The translations under genes were made by a program, and so were the position numbers. Positions 31,965 through 42,484 of a stretch of 64,000 bases of DNA are shown here, in pieces; the first letter of the stretch is position 1, and each line of letters starts with the position of its first letter. The notes under the pieces are model-generated. The model was not told where the DNA came from, did not search any database, and saw nothing but the letters and a program-made list of their open reading frames with translations. Origin of the DNA: Phocoena phocoena (lineage: Eukaryota > Chordata > Mammalia > Artiodactyla > Phocoenidae); contig NC_089226.1 in NCBI RefSeq assembly GCF_963924675.1, forward strand, positions 51,539,124 to 51,603,123. Direction: 5' to 3'.

Positions 31965-32450
31965 GAGAACGATGAACTTATGGTTATCAGGGGAAGGGTG
32001 GGGGGAAGGGATAGTTAGGGAGTTAGGGATTGACATGCACACACTGCTGTATTTAAAATGGAGGGACTTCCCTGGTGGTCCAGTGGTTAGGACTTTGCCT
32101 GCCAGTGCAGGGAGTGTGGGTTCCATCCCTGGTCGGGGAGCTAAGATCCCACGTGCCTCACGGCCAAAAAGCCAAAACATAAAACAGAAGCAATATTGTA
32201 ACAAATTCAATAAAGACTTTAAAAATGGTCCACATCAAAAAAAATTTTTTTAATAAAATAAAATGGATAACAACAAGGACCTACCGCACAGGGAACTCTG
32301 CTCAATGTTATGTGGCGGCCTGAATGGGAGGGGAGTCTGGGGGAGAATGGATACATGTACATGTATGGCTGAGTCACTTTGCTGTGCACCTGAAACTGTC
32401 ACAACATTGTTAATTGGCTATACTCCAATATAAAAAAGAAATTAGCTGAG
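31965..32450 (+). mobile_element. 5'-truncated LINE-1 3' UTR, split by a SINE
   Basis: The first part (31965-32062) reads cttatggttatcaggggaagg, then gattgacatgcacacactgctg. The second part (from 32259) reads aaaatggataacaacaaggacctaccgcacagggaactc, then ctgagtcactttgctgtgcacctgaaactgtcacaacattg and tatactccaatataaaaaag. These are consecutive landmarks of the L1 3' UTR. The SINE at 32063-32258 sits exactly between them. Confidence 0.9.
32063..32258 (+). mobile_element. tRNA-derived cetartiodactyl SINE nested in L1 3' UTR
   Basis: gggacttccctggtggtccagtggttaggactttgcctgccagtgcaggg with ggtcggggagctaagatcccacgtgcc and cggccaaaaagcc. The variant head 'gtggtccagtggttaggac' differs from the other SINEs here, marking another subfamily. 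A 9-bp duplication, taaaatgga, flanks it at 32054-32062 and 32259-32267. Confidence 0.92.
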
Positions 32451-32580
32451 CAGTTGTTAAATGCAGATCCCTCCTCCTCACAGGCATATCTGATGCACTA
32501 AGGTTTGACAGAGAGCCCAGGATTCTGCCTTTTCTCATGCACTCATTTTGCTTTGATTCAGGTGATTTGTGAATGTGGGA
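32450..32580 (+). repeat. MER5-like hAT remnant
   Basis: gagcagttgttaaatgcagatccctcctcctcacaggcatatctgatgcactaaggttt resembles the central MER5 region. Confidence 0.5.
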
Positions 32581-32639
32581 AATGCTTTAGATTTTTGCTC
32601 AAATTCCATCTGCTATTGAAGCAAAACGAACTGTTGCAT

Positions 32640-33060
32640 TTTTTTCATTTTTAAAATGTAATTTTTATTTTTAGGTAACCTTTCAGTCTGATTTGTTGCA
32701 TTTCATTAAAATATGCTTGGTCTACTTCTTTTTCCAATTTCAGCATTTGGTATAAGGAATTTATAGAAAAGTGGCTTGAAAGCAATTTAACCACAAGCTC
32801 GGCCAAATTAATTTAGGGAGAGTTTAGTAAACAGCCCTTGCTTTCTGTACTTAAGCGATCAATTTCCACACCTGCTTTTCCTTCCAGATGGAGTTAATTA
32901 ACATTAAAATTATTGCCTATAGCAATAGGCAATAATTTGAGGCTTTTTAAAAATAATTCACAGCCCTCCAGCTGCAACCATATTCCTACATTTCTGAAAA
33001 TTAAAACAACGACAAGGATCATCTCTATGAGAAGCAAATTTATCATTAAACTATTTGAAG
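32640..33060. promoter_or_regulatory. repeat-free candidate conserved block with perfect hairpin
   Basis: No transposon signature. It contains TTAATTAA-type homeodomain cores (gagttaattaac at 32891-32902), and ccaaattaatttaggg and tttagtaaacagccc (forkhead-like GTAAACA) at about 32803-32838. It also holds the hairpin listed separately. The composition is like deeply conserved vertebrate enhancers; function is inferred. Confidence 0.3.
32907..32938. repeat. perfect 14-bp inverted repeat with 4-base loop
   Basis: aaattattgcctat, loop agca, ataggcaataattt. All 14 base pairs match. It could form a hairpin in RNA or a cruciform in DNA, or be a palindromic protein-binding site. The stem is too short for a typical microRNA precursor by itself. 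Confidence 0.95.
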
Positions 33061-33139
33061 ATATGCATGTAAGATCTTGGAGGAAAGAAAACTAACATGT
33101 GTGAGTGGACACTCTATATTAGACATGTTCTCCTGTAAG

Positions 33140-33325
33140 ATCTAGCACAGTCCTCACAGCTATCCCATAAGTGGTCTGATTGGTCTGATTCTGCCACCCA
33201 TTTTACATATAAAGAAGCTGAAGATTAGAAAAGTTGTGTAGCTTTTTGGATGTTCCACAATCATTAAGTGATAGAGCCAGAATGTAAACCCCTTTTTAAC
33301 CAAATATCAAGTGCTTTCCACTATA
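33140..33325 (-). repeat. MIR SINE with a 9-bp tandem duplication
   Basis: Reverse-complement MIR: cccattttacatataaagaagctgaagattaga, gatagagccagaatgtaaacc, gctttccactatac. tggtctgat is duplicated in tandem at 33172-33180 and 33181-33189. Confidence 0.75.
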
Positions 33326-33334
33326 CCAGTGTTG

Positions 33335-33880
33335 GTTTGCAAACTGACCCCTACACACAGAGGGCATTGAGAGGCCAAAGAGGCAGAACATTCCAAATTG
33401 GCAGGTGGTGGTTTTAATAAGCAAGGGAACTTACATACAAGGCTTATCCTAGGCAGCCCCAAGAGGACTAGATCTCTGCACCTGCCGGACGCTTACAAGT
33501 TTATATGGTGGCCTTAACAGGGTTCACTCATGTATTCAGTCCAGATGGTTTCAACAGCACCTTACTCTCTCAATGCCGTGTCCTTGAAATGCCTCCCTGG
33601 CTATGTGAACAATGGGTGGAACACATATTCCAAGAATAGGGGAGGGAGTGAGGAGCCTCTGACTGCCTGGGTCCAGCTCATGGGTCAACGTCCTCCCTGT
33701 GACCTCCTCCTACAACTAGTCTTGGCTTAGACTGAGGTGATGGTTGGAAATTTTAAAGAAATTCCTAGGGAGTGTGAGGTAAAATATGTGACTTTGGGAT
33801 AGTTTATGCAGAGGTAAATATTACACTTTAAATATTACAAATTATGCACATACATATACATGCATATAAAAGGTGTAGGA
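33335..33880 (-). mobile_element. solo-LTR-like endogenous retrovirus remnant
   Basis: Read on the minus strand: a U3-like region with direct-repeat texture, a TATA-like catataaact (about 33498-33507), then R-like sequence, a cttattaaaaccacc polyadenylation-like stretch (about 33405-33420), and a U5-like end near 33340. No internal viral genes flank it. The 66-codon frame at 33530-33730 is incidental. Family not identified. Confidence 0.5.
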
Positions 33881-33884
33881 GGCC

Positions 33885-34500
33885 CCTGTGTAGTGTGATG
33901 ACAATTGAATATTCCATAATCATAGTTTACTACCTGCATTGAGAACCTGCTAAGTGGCAGACACTGGGCTACAGGCTGAGGAGAGGTCACAGGCAAGAGA
34001 AAGGTAGAACGATCACTGCGATGGAGTTTAGGTACAATAATGAGATAGATAGAGGATACTGTAAAAGAAAGGGGGATTCAGTGAGAAATGGTTATTTTGG
34101 GGCTAAACAGTTGCCCCTAGTACTTTTCATGAAATCTTCATTTTAATGAGATGTTTTACTGTTAGAAATATTCTTTTCAAAATGCTGCTTTCCGACTAAG
34201 TTTGGGGCAGTTATTCAGGTTTTTCTTCTCCTACTGAATCTCATGGTAACAATCTTACTCATTTAAATGTAATAACCCAAGAAGTATAAAAAGATGAAGA
34301 TCTGAATGACAATACAGTTAGGAATATTATTCATCATCTTTTCATGAAAGGTCCTTGGCTTTCCTTAGAGAAATTCTGTACAGAATTGTTTGGTGACTGG
34401 AGCTATTGGGGGATAATAGTTAAAATGCTATTCTAAGGGAGACATATCATATATACAGAGAAATATATAGATACATGTATAGAAGTACAAAATACATGTA
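33885..34500. other. unique or highly decayed DNA
   Basis: A segment at 33935-34065 (gaacctgctaagtggcagacactgggctacaggctgagg) looks like the start of an ancient L2/L3-type repeat; the rest is AT-rich with a tatacatgtata-type stretch at 34440-34510. Confidence 0.4.
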
Positions 34501-34504
34501 TACA

Positions 34505-35380
34505 TATAGCCCATTCTCACTATCAGCAGTTTTTATATTCTATAAAGTTACCACAAATATTAAACTAGCAAAAACAAAACTATTACTCCTAGGAGAAACA
34601 TAGGGTTAGGCTCCTGTGAAACTCTGGTCATATTTTTTTGTTTTTTTGTTTTTTGTTTTTTTGCGGTACACGGGCCTCTCACTGTTGTGGCCTCTCCCAT
34701 TGCGGAGCACAGGCTCCGGACACGCAGGCTCAGCGGCCACGGCTCATGGGCCCAGCTGCTCCGCAGCATGTGGGAATCCTCCCAGACTGGGGCACAAACC
34801 CGTGTCCCCTGCATCGGCAGGCGGACTCTCAACCTCTGCGCCACCAGGGAAGCTCACATTTTTTTTTTTTTTGAATGATCAGTATATAACCTTCTTTGCT
34901 GTGTGAAGATATCTTATTGATTATATATTGTTGATTCCTTAACCTTGAACTCACAGTCAACAGCACTATAACTCAGTGCTGAACAAAACTTGTCTAACTC
35001 CTGTATTTTCTCCATAAGGCACATCACAGCCTTCTGGAGCTTAGAACGCTTGACAGCACAGTGGCACTGGGGGCCATTTGAAACAGTGACATCACCAATA
35101 CAAAGCACAAACATGAGAAGAATGTGGCACTAAATAGACCACGGAGAGAACACACCTGTTTTCAGTATGAGCTCAAACAAGAAAGCAGAGCATTGCCTTG
35201 TTTGATCTCACCTGGAAATAGGCACGCCAGGTGACCCCAACTTTCTGCCACTCTGTGCATATCAAATGACTGCAAAAGTGCCATAAGTATAGATTTTGGG
35301 GGTTACTGATATATTTTAGCTAGTACATAAATTTTTAAATACAGAATCCACAAATAATGAAGATAGACACACTCTATTCA
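34505..35380. mobile_element. probable DNA-transposon relic split by a SINE
   Basis: The ends look weakly inverted: catatagcccattctcactatcagcagtttttatattc on the left, and tgtctatcttcattatttgtggattctgtattt as the complement of the right. The interior (tactcctaggagaaacatagggttaggctcctgtg, then ttgattatatattgttgattccttaaccttgaactcacag) continues across the SINE at 34638-34853. No transposase frame. Class is tentative. Confidence 0.5.
34638..34853 (-). mobile_element. CHR-type SINE nested in a DNA-transposon relic
   Basis: T-tail, gcggtacacgggcctctcac, the full body and the ccaccagggaagc head. Near-identical flanks tcatattttt (34628-34637) and tcacattttt (34854-34863), 9 of 10 matching, are the target duplication. 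Overlapping frames on both strands are SINE-encoded. Confidence 0.95.
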
Positions 35381-35384
35381 TATC

Positions 35385-35880
35385 ACTTAAAATTTATTTA
35401 AAATATAGTAATATCCTCAGTGACAGCAATACACCCTCCCCAACATAGAATGTTTTATTTTTAAGACATATTTTATTTGGAAAGAATTAGCTTAAAGCAG
35501 CTCATTTCCCCATTGGATTTACAATGAATAAGAAAGAGTGTTCTGACATAGTCAAGGATATTGCTCAAACTCATTGTCTTTGGCTTCTGATCCCATTTAA
35601 AGCTTTCTAGCACTTATCAATCTCTCCAAGGTACTCTGTAACTTAAAGAGGGGGGAGTTAAGTGACTCTCCAGAGGCTTAATGTAAAATTTGATATTTTG
35701 TGTTGAAGAATTTGACCTGTGTCTTAACTTCCAATCTGCTCTCAGCACTAAATTATTCAAAAACTATAAAGCAAAAAGACGTGATTCAATAGACAGGTTT
35801 TTTTTGGGGGGGGTGGGTTGGGAAGTGTTATTTGTTTTACATTTTGTTCTAACCAAAATCCCAAGGAAATAAGCTAGGAT
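35385..35880. other. unique DNA, no gene seen
   Basis: AT-rich, with a G run at 35808-35816 (ttggggggggtggg region). No gene supported. Confidence 0.4.
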
Positions 35881-35884
35881 TATT

Positions 35885-36122
35885 TAATGCCTGCCACATC
35901 ACTGAGCTATTGCTATGCAAGGGAACATCCTCAAATTCAGTGACTGAAAACATGAACTATTCTCACTTACGTGTCTTTGGGTTGGTTGCGGTTCCTCTGA
36001 GCTTGGCTGGGCAATTCTGCTTCCAGCCGCAGGTAAAGGGTCAATGGAAGTGGCTCTGCCCACATAGCTCATCCTCTGGGCAATCCAGGGCTAGGATGGA
36101 GACAAGGCAAAAGCAGAAATAC
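35885..36122. repeat. ancient interspersed repeat, family unresolved
   Basis: ctattgctatgcaagggaacatcctcaaattcagtgactgaaaacatgaactattctcacttac, then gcttggctgggcaattctgcttccag resembles a common mammalian LTR or DNA repeat ending ('gtaacaaaccaccccaaaacttagtggcttaaaac ... ggctgggcagttctgct'). Confidence 0.5.
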
Positions 36123-36123
36123 G

Positions 36124-36323
36124 GGGCTTCCCTGGTGGCGCAGTCCGCCTGCCGATGCAGGGGACACGGGTTCGTGCCCCGGTCCGGGAAGATCCCACAT
36201 GCGGCGGAGCGGCTGGGCCCGTGAGCCATGGCTGCTGAGCCTGCGTGTCCGGAGTCTGTGCTCCGCAATGGGAGAGGCCACAGCAGTGAGAGGCCCACGT
36301 ACCACAAAAAAAAAAAAAAAAAA
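36124..36323 (+). mobile_element. CHR-type SINE lacking 10 bases of the A-box region
   Basis: ggggcttccctggtggcgcagtccgcctgccgatgcagg lacks the ggttgagagt seen at this place in the other copies (gcagtggttgagagtctgcc). The deletion is bounded by a repeated agt. It removes the end of the pol III A-box, so this copy is probably a poor promoter. The rest of the body is complete, ending in an A-tail at 36306-36323. No clear target duplication was found. Confidence 0.93.
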
Positions 36324-36325
36324 TT

Positions 36326-36905
36326 CAATCTCTTTCCAATGGACTGCAAGGCTTTCCCTAACAAGATCTCTCCACCCCTTTCCTGATTTGGCTCCATTTC
36401 CTACCATTTCCCCCTTCATTGATTCTACTCCAGTCACGCTGGTCACTTTGCCATTTCTCAAAAAAGTCAGGTAGGTTCCAGTCCTAAAGCCTAAAGCCTG
36501 GCTTTTGTACTGGAATTCTCTCCCGGAGTCAATCTTTATGGAAATAGCCATCTATTTACCTCCCTCATCTCTTTCAGTTGTTTGCTGAAATGTCAATGAG
36601 CCTTCCTTGACCCCCAATTTAAGACTGAAAACTCCCTCCTCCCTTACTTCATGTCAATTTCTACCCTACAACCCCCCAATCCCTTTATTCTACTATACTT
36701 TTTCCTTTCTGCTAACACTTTTAATCTTATAACAAATCATGTAATGTAAAGACATATTATCTACTGCCCATCACCCATTGTTAGAATATAAACTCAAGGA
36801 GGTAAGTTCTTAGACTGTGCTGTTTACTATTGTATCCTAAATAGTAAGAAGTGTGTCTGTGACATAACTTGGTAAACATTTGTTGAACCAATGAATGAAC
36901 TGCTC
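36326..36905 (+). repeat. long L2 LINE 3' end
   Basis: The best L2 copy here: ctttccaatggactgcaaggctttcc, ctggaattctctcccggag, tgctgaaatgtcaatgagccttccttgacccc, gtaatgtaaagacatattatctactgcccatcaccc, aaactcaaggaggtaagttctt, then aaacatttgttgaaccaatgaatgaac at the terminus. Confidence 0.85.
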
Positions 36906-36954
36906 ACAGAGGCAGGGTTTCCATAGTATATAAAGTTTGGAAAAAGACCAATGT

Positions 36955-37050
36955 GATTTTTGTAATGAATGTGGGATCTACAAATCACTACCTTTGTGAC
37001 TTTGAGCAAATTAAGAGCCCCAATTTTCTCTGAAGCGGTAAGCAGACTGT
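36955..37050 (+). repeat. MIR fragment
   Basis: gggatctacaaatcactacctttgtgactttgagcaaattaagagccccaattttctc fits the MIR core ('cacttactagctgtgtgaccttgggcaagttacttaacctctc'). Confidence 0.6.
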
Positions 37051-37054
37051 CAAG

Positions 37055-37465
37055 GTCTCATGAAACAACTTTCATTTTGACAGTTTCATGGTAAGTGGAA
37101 TTCCAGCATCTGGCCTCGGGAGTTTAGCCAAGAACTGGGAGTTTACCAAAGGAGGGACAGTGTTATTTCTGACCATGTGGATTCCAACTACATATTCAAG
37201 ATTCATTTATAGCTTCTCTTAAAGTGGAAAACTGCCGTTTACAATGAGCCTTCTTCCTTGCCCCTTCCACCGGCAGCCAGTTATTCTTCCTTCAGTCCAA
37301 GCGTGTAACACCATCACTTCTCTAATTGCAAGCAGTCACTGTAGCTGCTGGAGGAAGCGGGTGGGGTAAGTTGGCTTTTAGCTAGGTTTAAGGTAGCAGG
37401 GAAAGTCTGTTTTGCTGCTGCCATTGCTTGATTGGCATTACAGTTGGGCATGGGAGGGAGGAAGT
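37055..37465. other. unique DNA, no gene seen
   Basis: Somewhat GC-richer around 37260-37370, but no repeat, exon or promoter is supported. Confidence 0.4.
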
Positions 37466-37468
37466 GTA

Positions 37469-37915
37469 TTAGTTTAGCTTAGCTACAGCTGCCATAACAA
37501 AGTACCACAGACCTGTTGGCTTAAACAACAGACATTTATTTTCTCTCAGTCCTGGGGCGAGCAGTCTGAGATCAAGGTGTTGACAGAGTTGATCTCTTCT
37601 GAGGCCTTGCACCTTGGCTTGTAGGTAGCTGTCTTTTCCCTGTGTCTTCACATAGTCTTTCTTCTGTGTGTGCTCATGTCTGTCTCTGAGTTCCTTTTTC
37701 TTATAAGGACACGTGTGCTCATGTCTGTCTCTGAGTTCCTTTTTCTTATAAGGACACCAGTCATAATGGATGAGGGACAACTCTAATGGCTTCATTTAAA
37801 CTTAATTACTTCTTTAAAGTCCCTATCTCCAAACATAGTCACATGCTGGGGAACTAGGTTAGGACTCCAATATAAGAATCTTGAGGGGACACACTTAGCT
37901 CATACCTGGGAGTCA
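37469..37915 (-). mobile_element. MLT1-type LTR (ERVL-MaLR)
   Basis: Reverse-oriented MLT1 landmarks on the plus strand: gctgccataacaaagtaccacag, aacaacagacatttattttctc, gagatcaaggtgttgacag, cagtcataatggatgagggacaactctaatggcttcattt and ctatctccaaacatagtcacatgctgggg. The 108-codon minus frame through it (37469-37795) contains a repeated CPYKKKELRDRHEHT only because the DNA is duplicated there; it is not a gene. Confidence 0.88.
37668..37757 (-). repeat. perfect 45-bp tandem duplication inside the MLT1 LTR
   Basis: Unit gtgtgctcatgtctgtctct... is at 37668-37712 and again at 37713-37757, with no differences visible. The perfect identity shows the duplication is far younger than the LTR, which is itself well diverged. 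Confidence 0.95.
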
Positions 37916-37919
37916 TATG

Positions 37920-38935
37920 AACGAAGACAACAAGAAATCTATTATTTATGTTTGTTCAAGATGCCATCTCAATACTTCTTTGCTCTCATAAGTAGAGCCA
38001 TTCTTTGAGTATAAAGGTAAAGTTACTAGGACAAGCGAGCCATGCAGAATGGAAAATACTCATTTGGAGTGTAAGTGGGTGGGTGGGTGTTCACTAAATA
38101 TTGAAATATACTTTGAGGTATACAGAACCACTTTCAAAATTTCAAAAATGAATAAAGAATAGTTGTAACTGTGAAATAATGGCAAGATTTCTTATTACTA
38201 ACCCCTTTTCTGTCACAGATAGAATTGTTTCTCTCATATAGCCTGTTTGCCAGTTTTGAGTTCATCCCATATTGCCAAAAAGAGTAAAATTAATATTTCA
38301 CTGAATAGCTGAGCGAATAGTTGACATAATAATTCACTGAATAGTTGACAATTTAGTCTGTCCTCTTGCTTTTAACAGTATCACATACTGGATAACTAAG
38401 GATCAAGTCACAGGGAGCCTATCACTGCAGCCTTCCAGACTGACATCAGACCCTTCTCTAGAACACTTTCCAGACTCATCTTTTCAATGCATCTCCCAAG
38501 GATTGTAAAGCCAGCCTGATGAATCTCTCTGGCTAATTTCAATCTGTTATTCTTTCTCATTTAGTATTTGACCTCCTTGATCTCTAGGTCCCAGGAATCT
38601 TGTTATTACTTAGCATAATTTTTAAAGCATAAATAAAAATTAATTGTCTTCCTTCTTTTAAAAATATAATATTTTCTATTTACTATCACATTCTTAGATA
38701 TCTACCTTGTATGAACAATATGTTTTTGATATTTACTGTAAACATTCAAAACAATTACTCTGAGTCTCATATATCATCATTCTGGGGCAGAGAACTCCAC
38801 AGGTTTTTATAGGGTCATTTTAAATCACATAGTTTATTCTGAAGCTAAGGGCTCTAATTATTCAGTCCCCATGATTCTCCATATTTCATTGTCTGCCACA
38901 TGTGAGGATTGATATTTCTGAGTGGGAACTCTCAG
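37920..38935. other. unique AT-rich DNA
   Basis: No gene. Local direct repeats (attcactgaatagttgac-like, about 38295-38350) are visible. The part at 38380-38640 may be a decayed L2-like copy, not resolved. Confidence 0.4.
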
Positions 38936-38956
38936 TGGGTTTTTTTTTTTTTTTTG

Positions 38957-39160
38957 GCCAGGAGTTAGTAAACCATGTCCTGGAACCAAATTTTTGTCAG
39001 CTGCCTGATTTTGTCAATAAAGTTTAATTGGAACACAGCCATACCTATTCATTTACATACATAGAGTTGAGTAGTTGAAGAAGAGACTGCAGGCTTATAA
39101 AGCCTAAAATATTTATTGTCTCTTTACAGAAGAAGTCTGTCAATCCCCATGTTATGAAAA
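38957..39160. mobile_element. hAT-Charlie non-autonomous transposon
   Basis: ggccaggagttagtaaaccatg at the left and the reverse complement of gtctgtcaatccccatg at the right form degenerate inverted ends. Inside, aataaagtttaattggaacacagccatacctattcatttac and agcctaaaatatttattgtctctttacag are landmarks of this widespread family. A T run at 38941-38956 precedes it. Confidence 0.8.
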
Positions 39161-39164
39161 AGGT

Positions 39165-42100
39165 TACAATAAATATGACAATCTCTATTTTTATTATATG
39201 TGGTTAGACAACATCTAAGTGGGCATAGACTCTCACTGGAACTATTTTTATCCTTAATGCATTGTAATCCTAGTTGATGCCTTTAAAAAATTTCCTGAAT
39301 TTACTTCTTTGCCGTAAACTTTTGAGATCAGTTTGTACAGATTTGTCTATCAATGGTCATTATTGTCATTGAAATGCATTTTGTCTAAAAAAATGCATTT
39401 AACATTTAGTGTGTTAATGTAGCTCTAACAGTATGACTTCTAAGTTTACTATGGAATACTCAGTTTTTATATGTTTACTTTCATATTTTAATTATGTTTT
39501 TATTCTTTCAGTGTCGATTTTGTTTGGAGTTGGGTGCTAAGATGTAAACTGACTGGTAAGTGACAACACGTTTCTTAATATGATGCATTTTTTTTTTAAT
39601 AGAAATAGATATTCTGGTACCCTGGCCCTCAAAGCTTTAAACCAAGAGCCATGATTTATGGGGATTGGAATATTCTGTTCTCTTCCTGTAGGTGTGCAGA
39701 TAAGGTATCTACAGAAATACTTTTTTTGTTGTTTGTTTTTTCATCCCTCACTGAATAATATGAAATGTAAAACAGTTCAGTCTGAAAAGTGGCAAAAATA
39801 ATTGAATTAATGATTTATAGAACATTTAATGTTTGTGTCATCATGACATAAATTATATTTTAAAGGAAAATAAGGGTTCATATGAATAATGGGAAAGAAG
39901 AAAAATAGGGAAACTAACTTGAGAGGAACTGTGGATTGTTAATTTCTATAAACAATGTAATTTGCATGGATTTTATATTTTTTAAACTTTTTAGCACTGC
40001 ATGAAAAATATGGAATGTCTGAAATTCTTCTCATATATGGCTTAGAAATATGGAAATGAATGATCCATTCTTGCTCTAGAATATGAATGGGATGAAGTAT
40101 TGTTTCTTTTGTGCATCAAAGTAATAAACTCTTGTCAGAAAATGTTAGGTTTTCAGATATTGTAGCGTGCACATTTAATAATCAAGTTTACAAGAACTTG
40201 TTAATTTTATCTGGGGTTCAATTTCAAACTGAGTATTTTCTGAGAGTTAATTTAATAATTTTAATGACAGATGGTATTTTCTGTTGTTACTCATGTAGCG
40301 TTCAAGTTGAAATAACAATAATTGTGAAGCCACAGGTTTTATGATGAACCGGGGTAAATCTAGTTTCTTTCTTGGTAAATAATTTAGATGGTCTGTGGAT
40401 CTACACTCCTTATGGATCTATGTAACTTAGCTGAGAAGCAGTACAACAGGAAGAATTTTATTCTTGACTTAAGTGTATAATAAATCAGGTGGGTTTTTCT
40501 ACGGGGAATTGTTGGTGTTTGCATCTCTCTATTACTTCATTGAATAATGTAAGATATCTTGTGAGAGCCATTGGAAATACAATTACATATAATTTTTAAT
40601 TATGATTTAGAAATTGGAATTTATATAACATCTATATATGGTATTTTCCTTTTGGACAGACAGCTTAACAATACATTTTTAATCATCTCTTTTGAGGATG
40701 CAAGAGGAAATATTATTATAGGAGTCAAAATATAATACTGCTTATTCTATACCACCTAACCTGCTCGTTATCATTTTATAATAGTTGATTTGCTCCCATA
40801 GCATTTCTCTTTTACATATTTATTTTGTAAGTGAGACAATGCTGTCTGATATGACCACAGGCAAATATGATAATGTGGAATTACAACCCACATTATATGT
40901 ATCAGTTGAGAACATGCTGAAATAAAAGCATTATGAATTTTTAAAAGTGGCCCATGAAAACCTAGAAAAATTAGAATGAATAAAAGGAGAATGCAAATAA
41001 ATTAAATCAATAAATATAAAATATAGGAGTTACAAAGTGAGAGACCACTATTATGTACAAAGTGGAGTATTTTGATGTGAAAATGCTATCCATAAAGTAG
41101 ACGTTTAGGGTATCTGGTGATATGTTTGGTTGTTGAGTATATTTTAATATTAATGTATTTAAATAAAATATATGATATGTGTTGCTGCGTCTTTCTTGAA
41201 AATGTGCCACATGAATTTGTCATCTTAACTAGGAACTATCTAATTGGCAGTTATATTAGAGGGAATCATAGTATAGGAGACTGCAGAAAAATGCTATAAA
41301 GGGTCTCTTGAAATTTAGTCTGGGAAGAACTAGTCATTAACTAGCCGTGTTGGTAAAGTTGAACAGCCATTTAATGGGTCCAAAGAAGCAGCCTTGGGTT
41401 TTGATTCCTTCACTTCTCACCTCTCAAAAGGACAACATATTTAGTACTGGTATTTTCATATTTTATTTAACACCACAATAAAGCATTCATAAGGAATATA
41501 TAAATCTATATGTTAAATCAGGACAAAAATAATGGTTTATTTGTGGTACTGAACTCGAAACATGAGAAACTGACACATATGATTCAAATACTTCATATGG
41601 ATGAAGGAGCATGTCTAACTTTTATAAGTAAGCATCTATTTCCCAAACAATTATAAAATGATGAATTCAGATGTGAAGAACGGTTGTATCAAAGTCTTAC
41701 TCTCAAGTCTGAAATGACTCCCTCTTGCAATGTAAGAATTTATAACTGGCTTGGATATTCTTTCTGATATATAAACCCTGATGAACAAGAAAATCATTTG
41801 TCTAAAGTAGTTTGTTAGCATTTCCCAAGCACACAACTCTTACTAAAATTTGTTTTCTTGATAATGTCACATATCAATTAAAAGTCCAAAAAGATATATG
41901 GATTCACTAAAATAATCAGCACTGTTTCAGGTTGACATTTGTCATTAAAAATTATGACTGAAAGCATAATTTAGATGTTGATACCTACTGTAAATGAGTA
42001 AAAGTTTACTTGTAAGTGAAATGTTGTAGCTATATAATGTCTCATGGCTGTAAGGTCTACGAGGATAGAGACTCTGGTTTACTATTGAACAGAAAGTACT

Positions 42101-42285
42101 TGAACAGAAAGTACTTGGAATATAATGGACCTTAATAAGTATCTGTTGATTTAATAAATTAATCAGTAATATTTTTGAGGGTAAGACTCTGGGTAAATAG
42201 AGAATTTTATTATTATTATTGTTTTAATTATAGTATGTGCAAAACAGCATCCTTGGATTTGGTAAAGGAACAGTATTGCCTATGA
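39165..42285. other. 3.1 kb of unique AT-rich DNA
   Basis: No young transposon insertion and no supported gene. A perfect 15-bp tandem duplication (ttgaacagaaagtac) lies at 42085-42099 and 42100-42114. All open frames are short and without domains. Confidence 0.5.
39512..39555 (+). other. possible 44-base exon with strong splice-like borders
   Basis: Upstream is a long pyrimidine-rich tract ending tttttattctttcag (AG at 39510-39511). Downstream is CTG|GTAAGTG (GT at 39556-39557). One frame (starting at 39513) is open across it; the other two have stops. I do not recognise the encoded peptide. Such pairs also occur by chance in long introns, and there is no partner exon in the window. Confidence 0.25.
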
Positions 42286-42289
42286 TTAA

Positions 42290-42480
42290 AAGCAAGGACC
42301 CTGGATCTAGAATTTCCGGTTGATAATTCTGGCTTATACAAAGTATATAACCTGTGCCTCTCTATGTTACATTTTCATCATCTCCAAGTACTGAATGAAT
42401 GAATCCTTGTACTGTGCTTAAAGATGTTCCTATCACACAGTAAGCATTGTGTACTTATTAGTGATTATTATTACTGTTTT
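42290..42480 (+). repeat. MIR SINE
   Basis: aagcaaggaccctggatctag, ttctggcttatacaaagtatataacctgtgcctctctatgttacattttcatcatctcc, gtgcttaaagatgttcctatcacacagtaagcattg. Confidence 0.65.
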
Positions 42481-42484
42481 TATT

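Noticed and set aside
36069..36551. 160-codon minus-strand frame across 36069-36551
   Set aside because: The middle is SINE sequence and the rest is L2; it is a shadow of two repeats.
37469..37795. A repeat protein with two CPYKKKELRDRHEHT units
   Set aside because: The frame lies wholly in an MLT1 LTR; the protein repeat is only the translation of a 45-bp DNA duplication.
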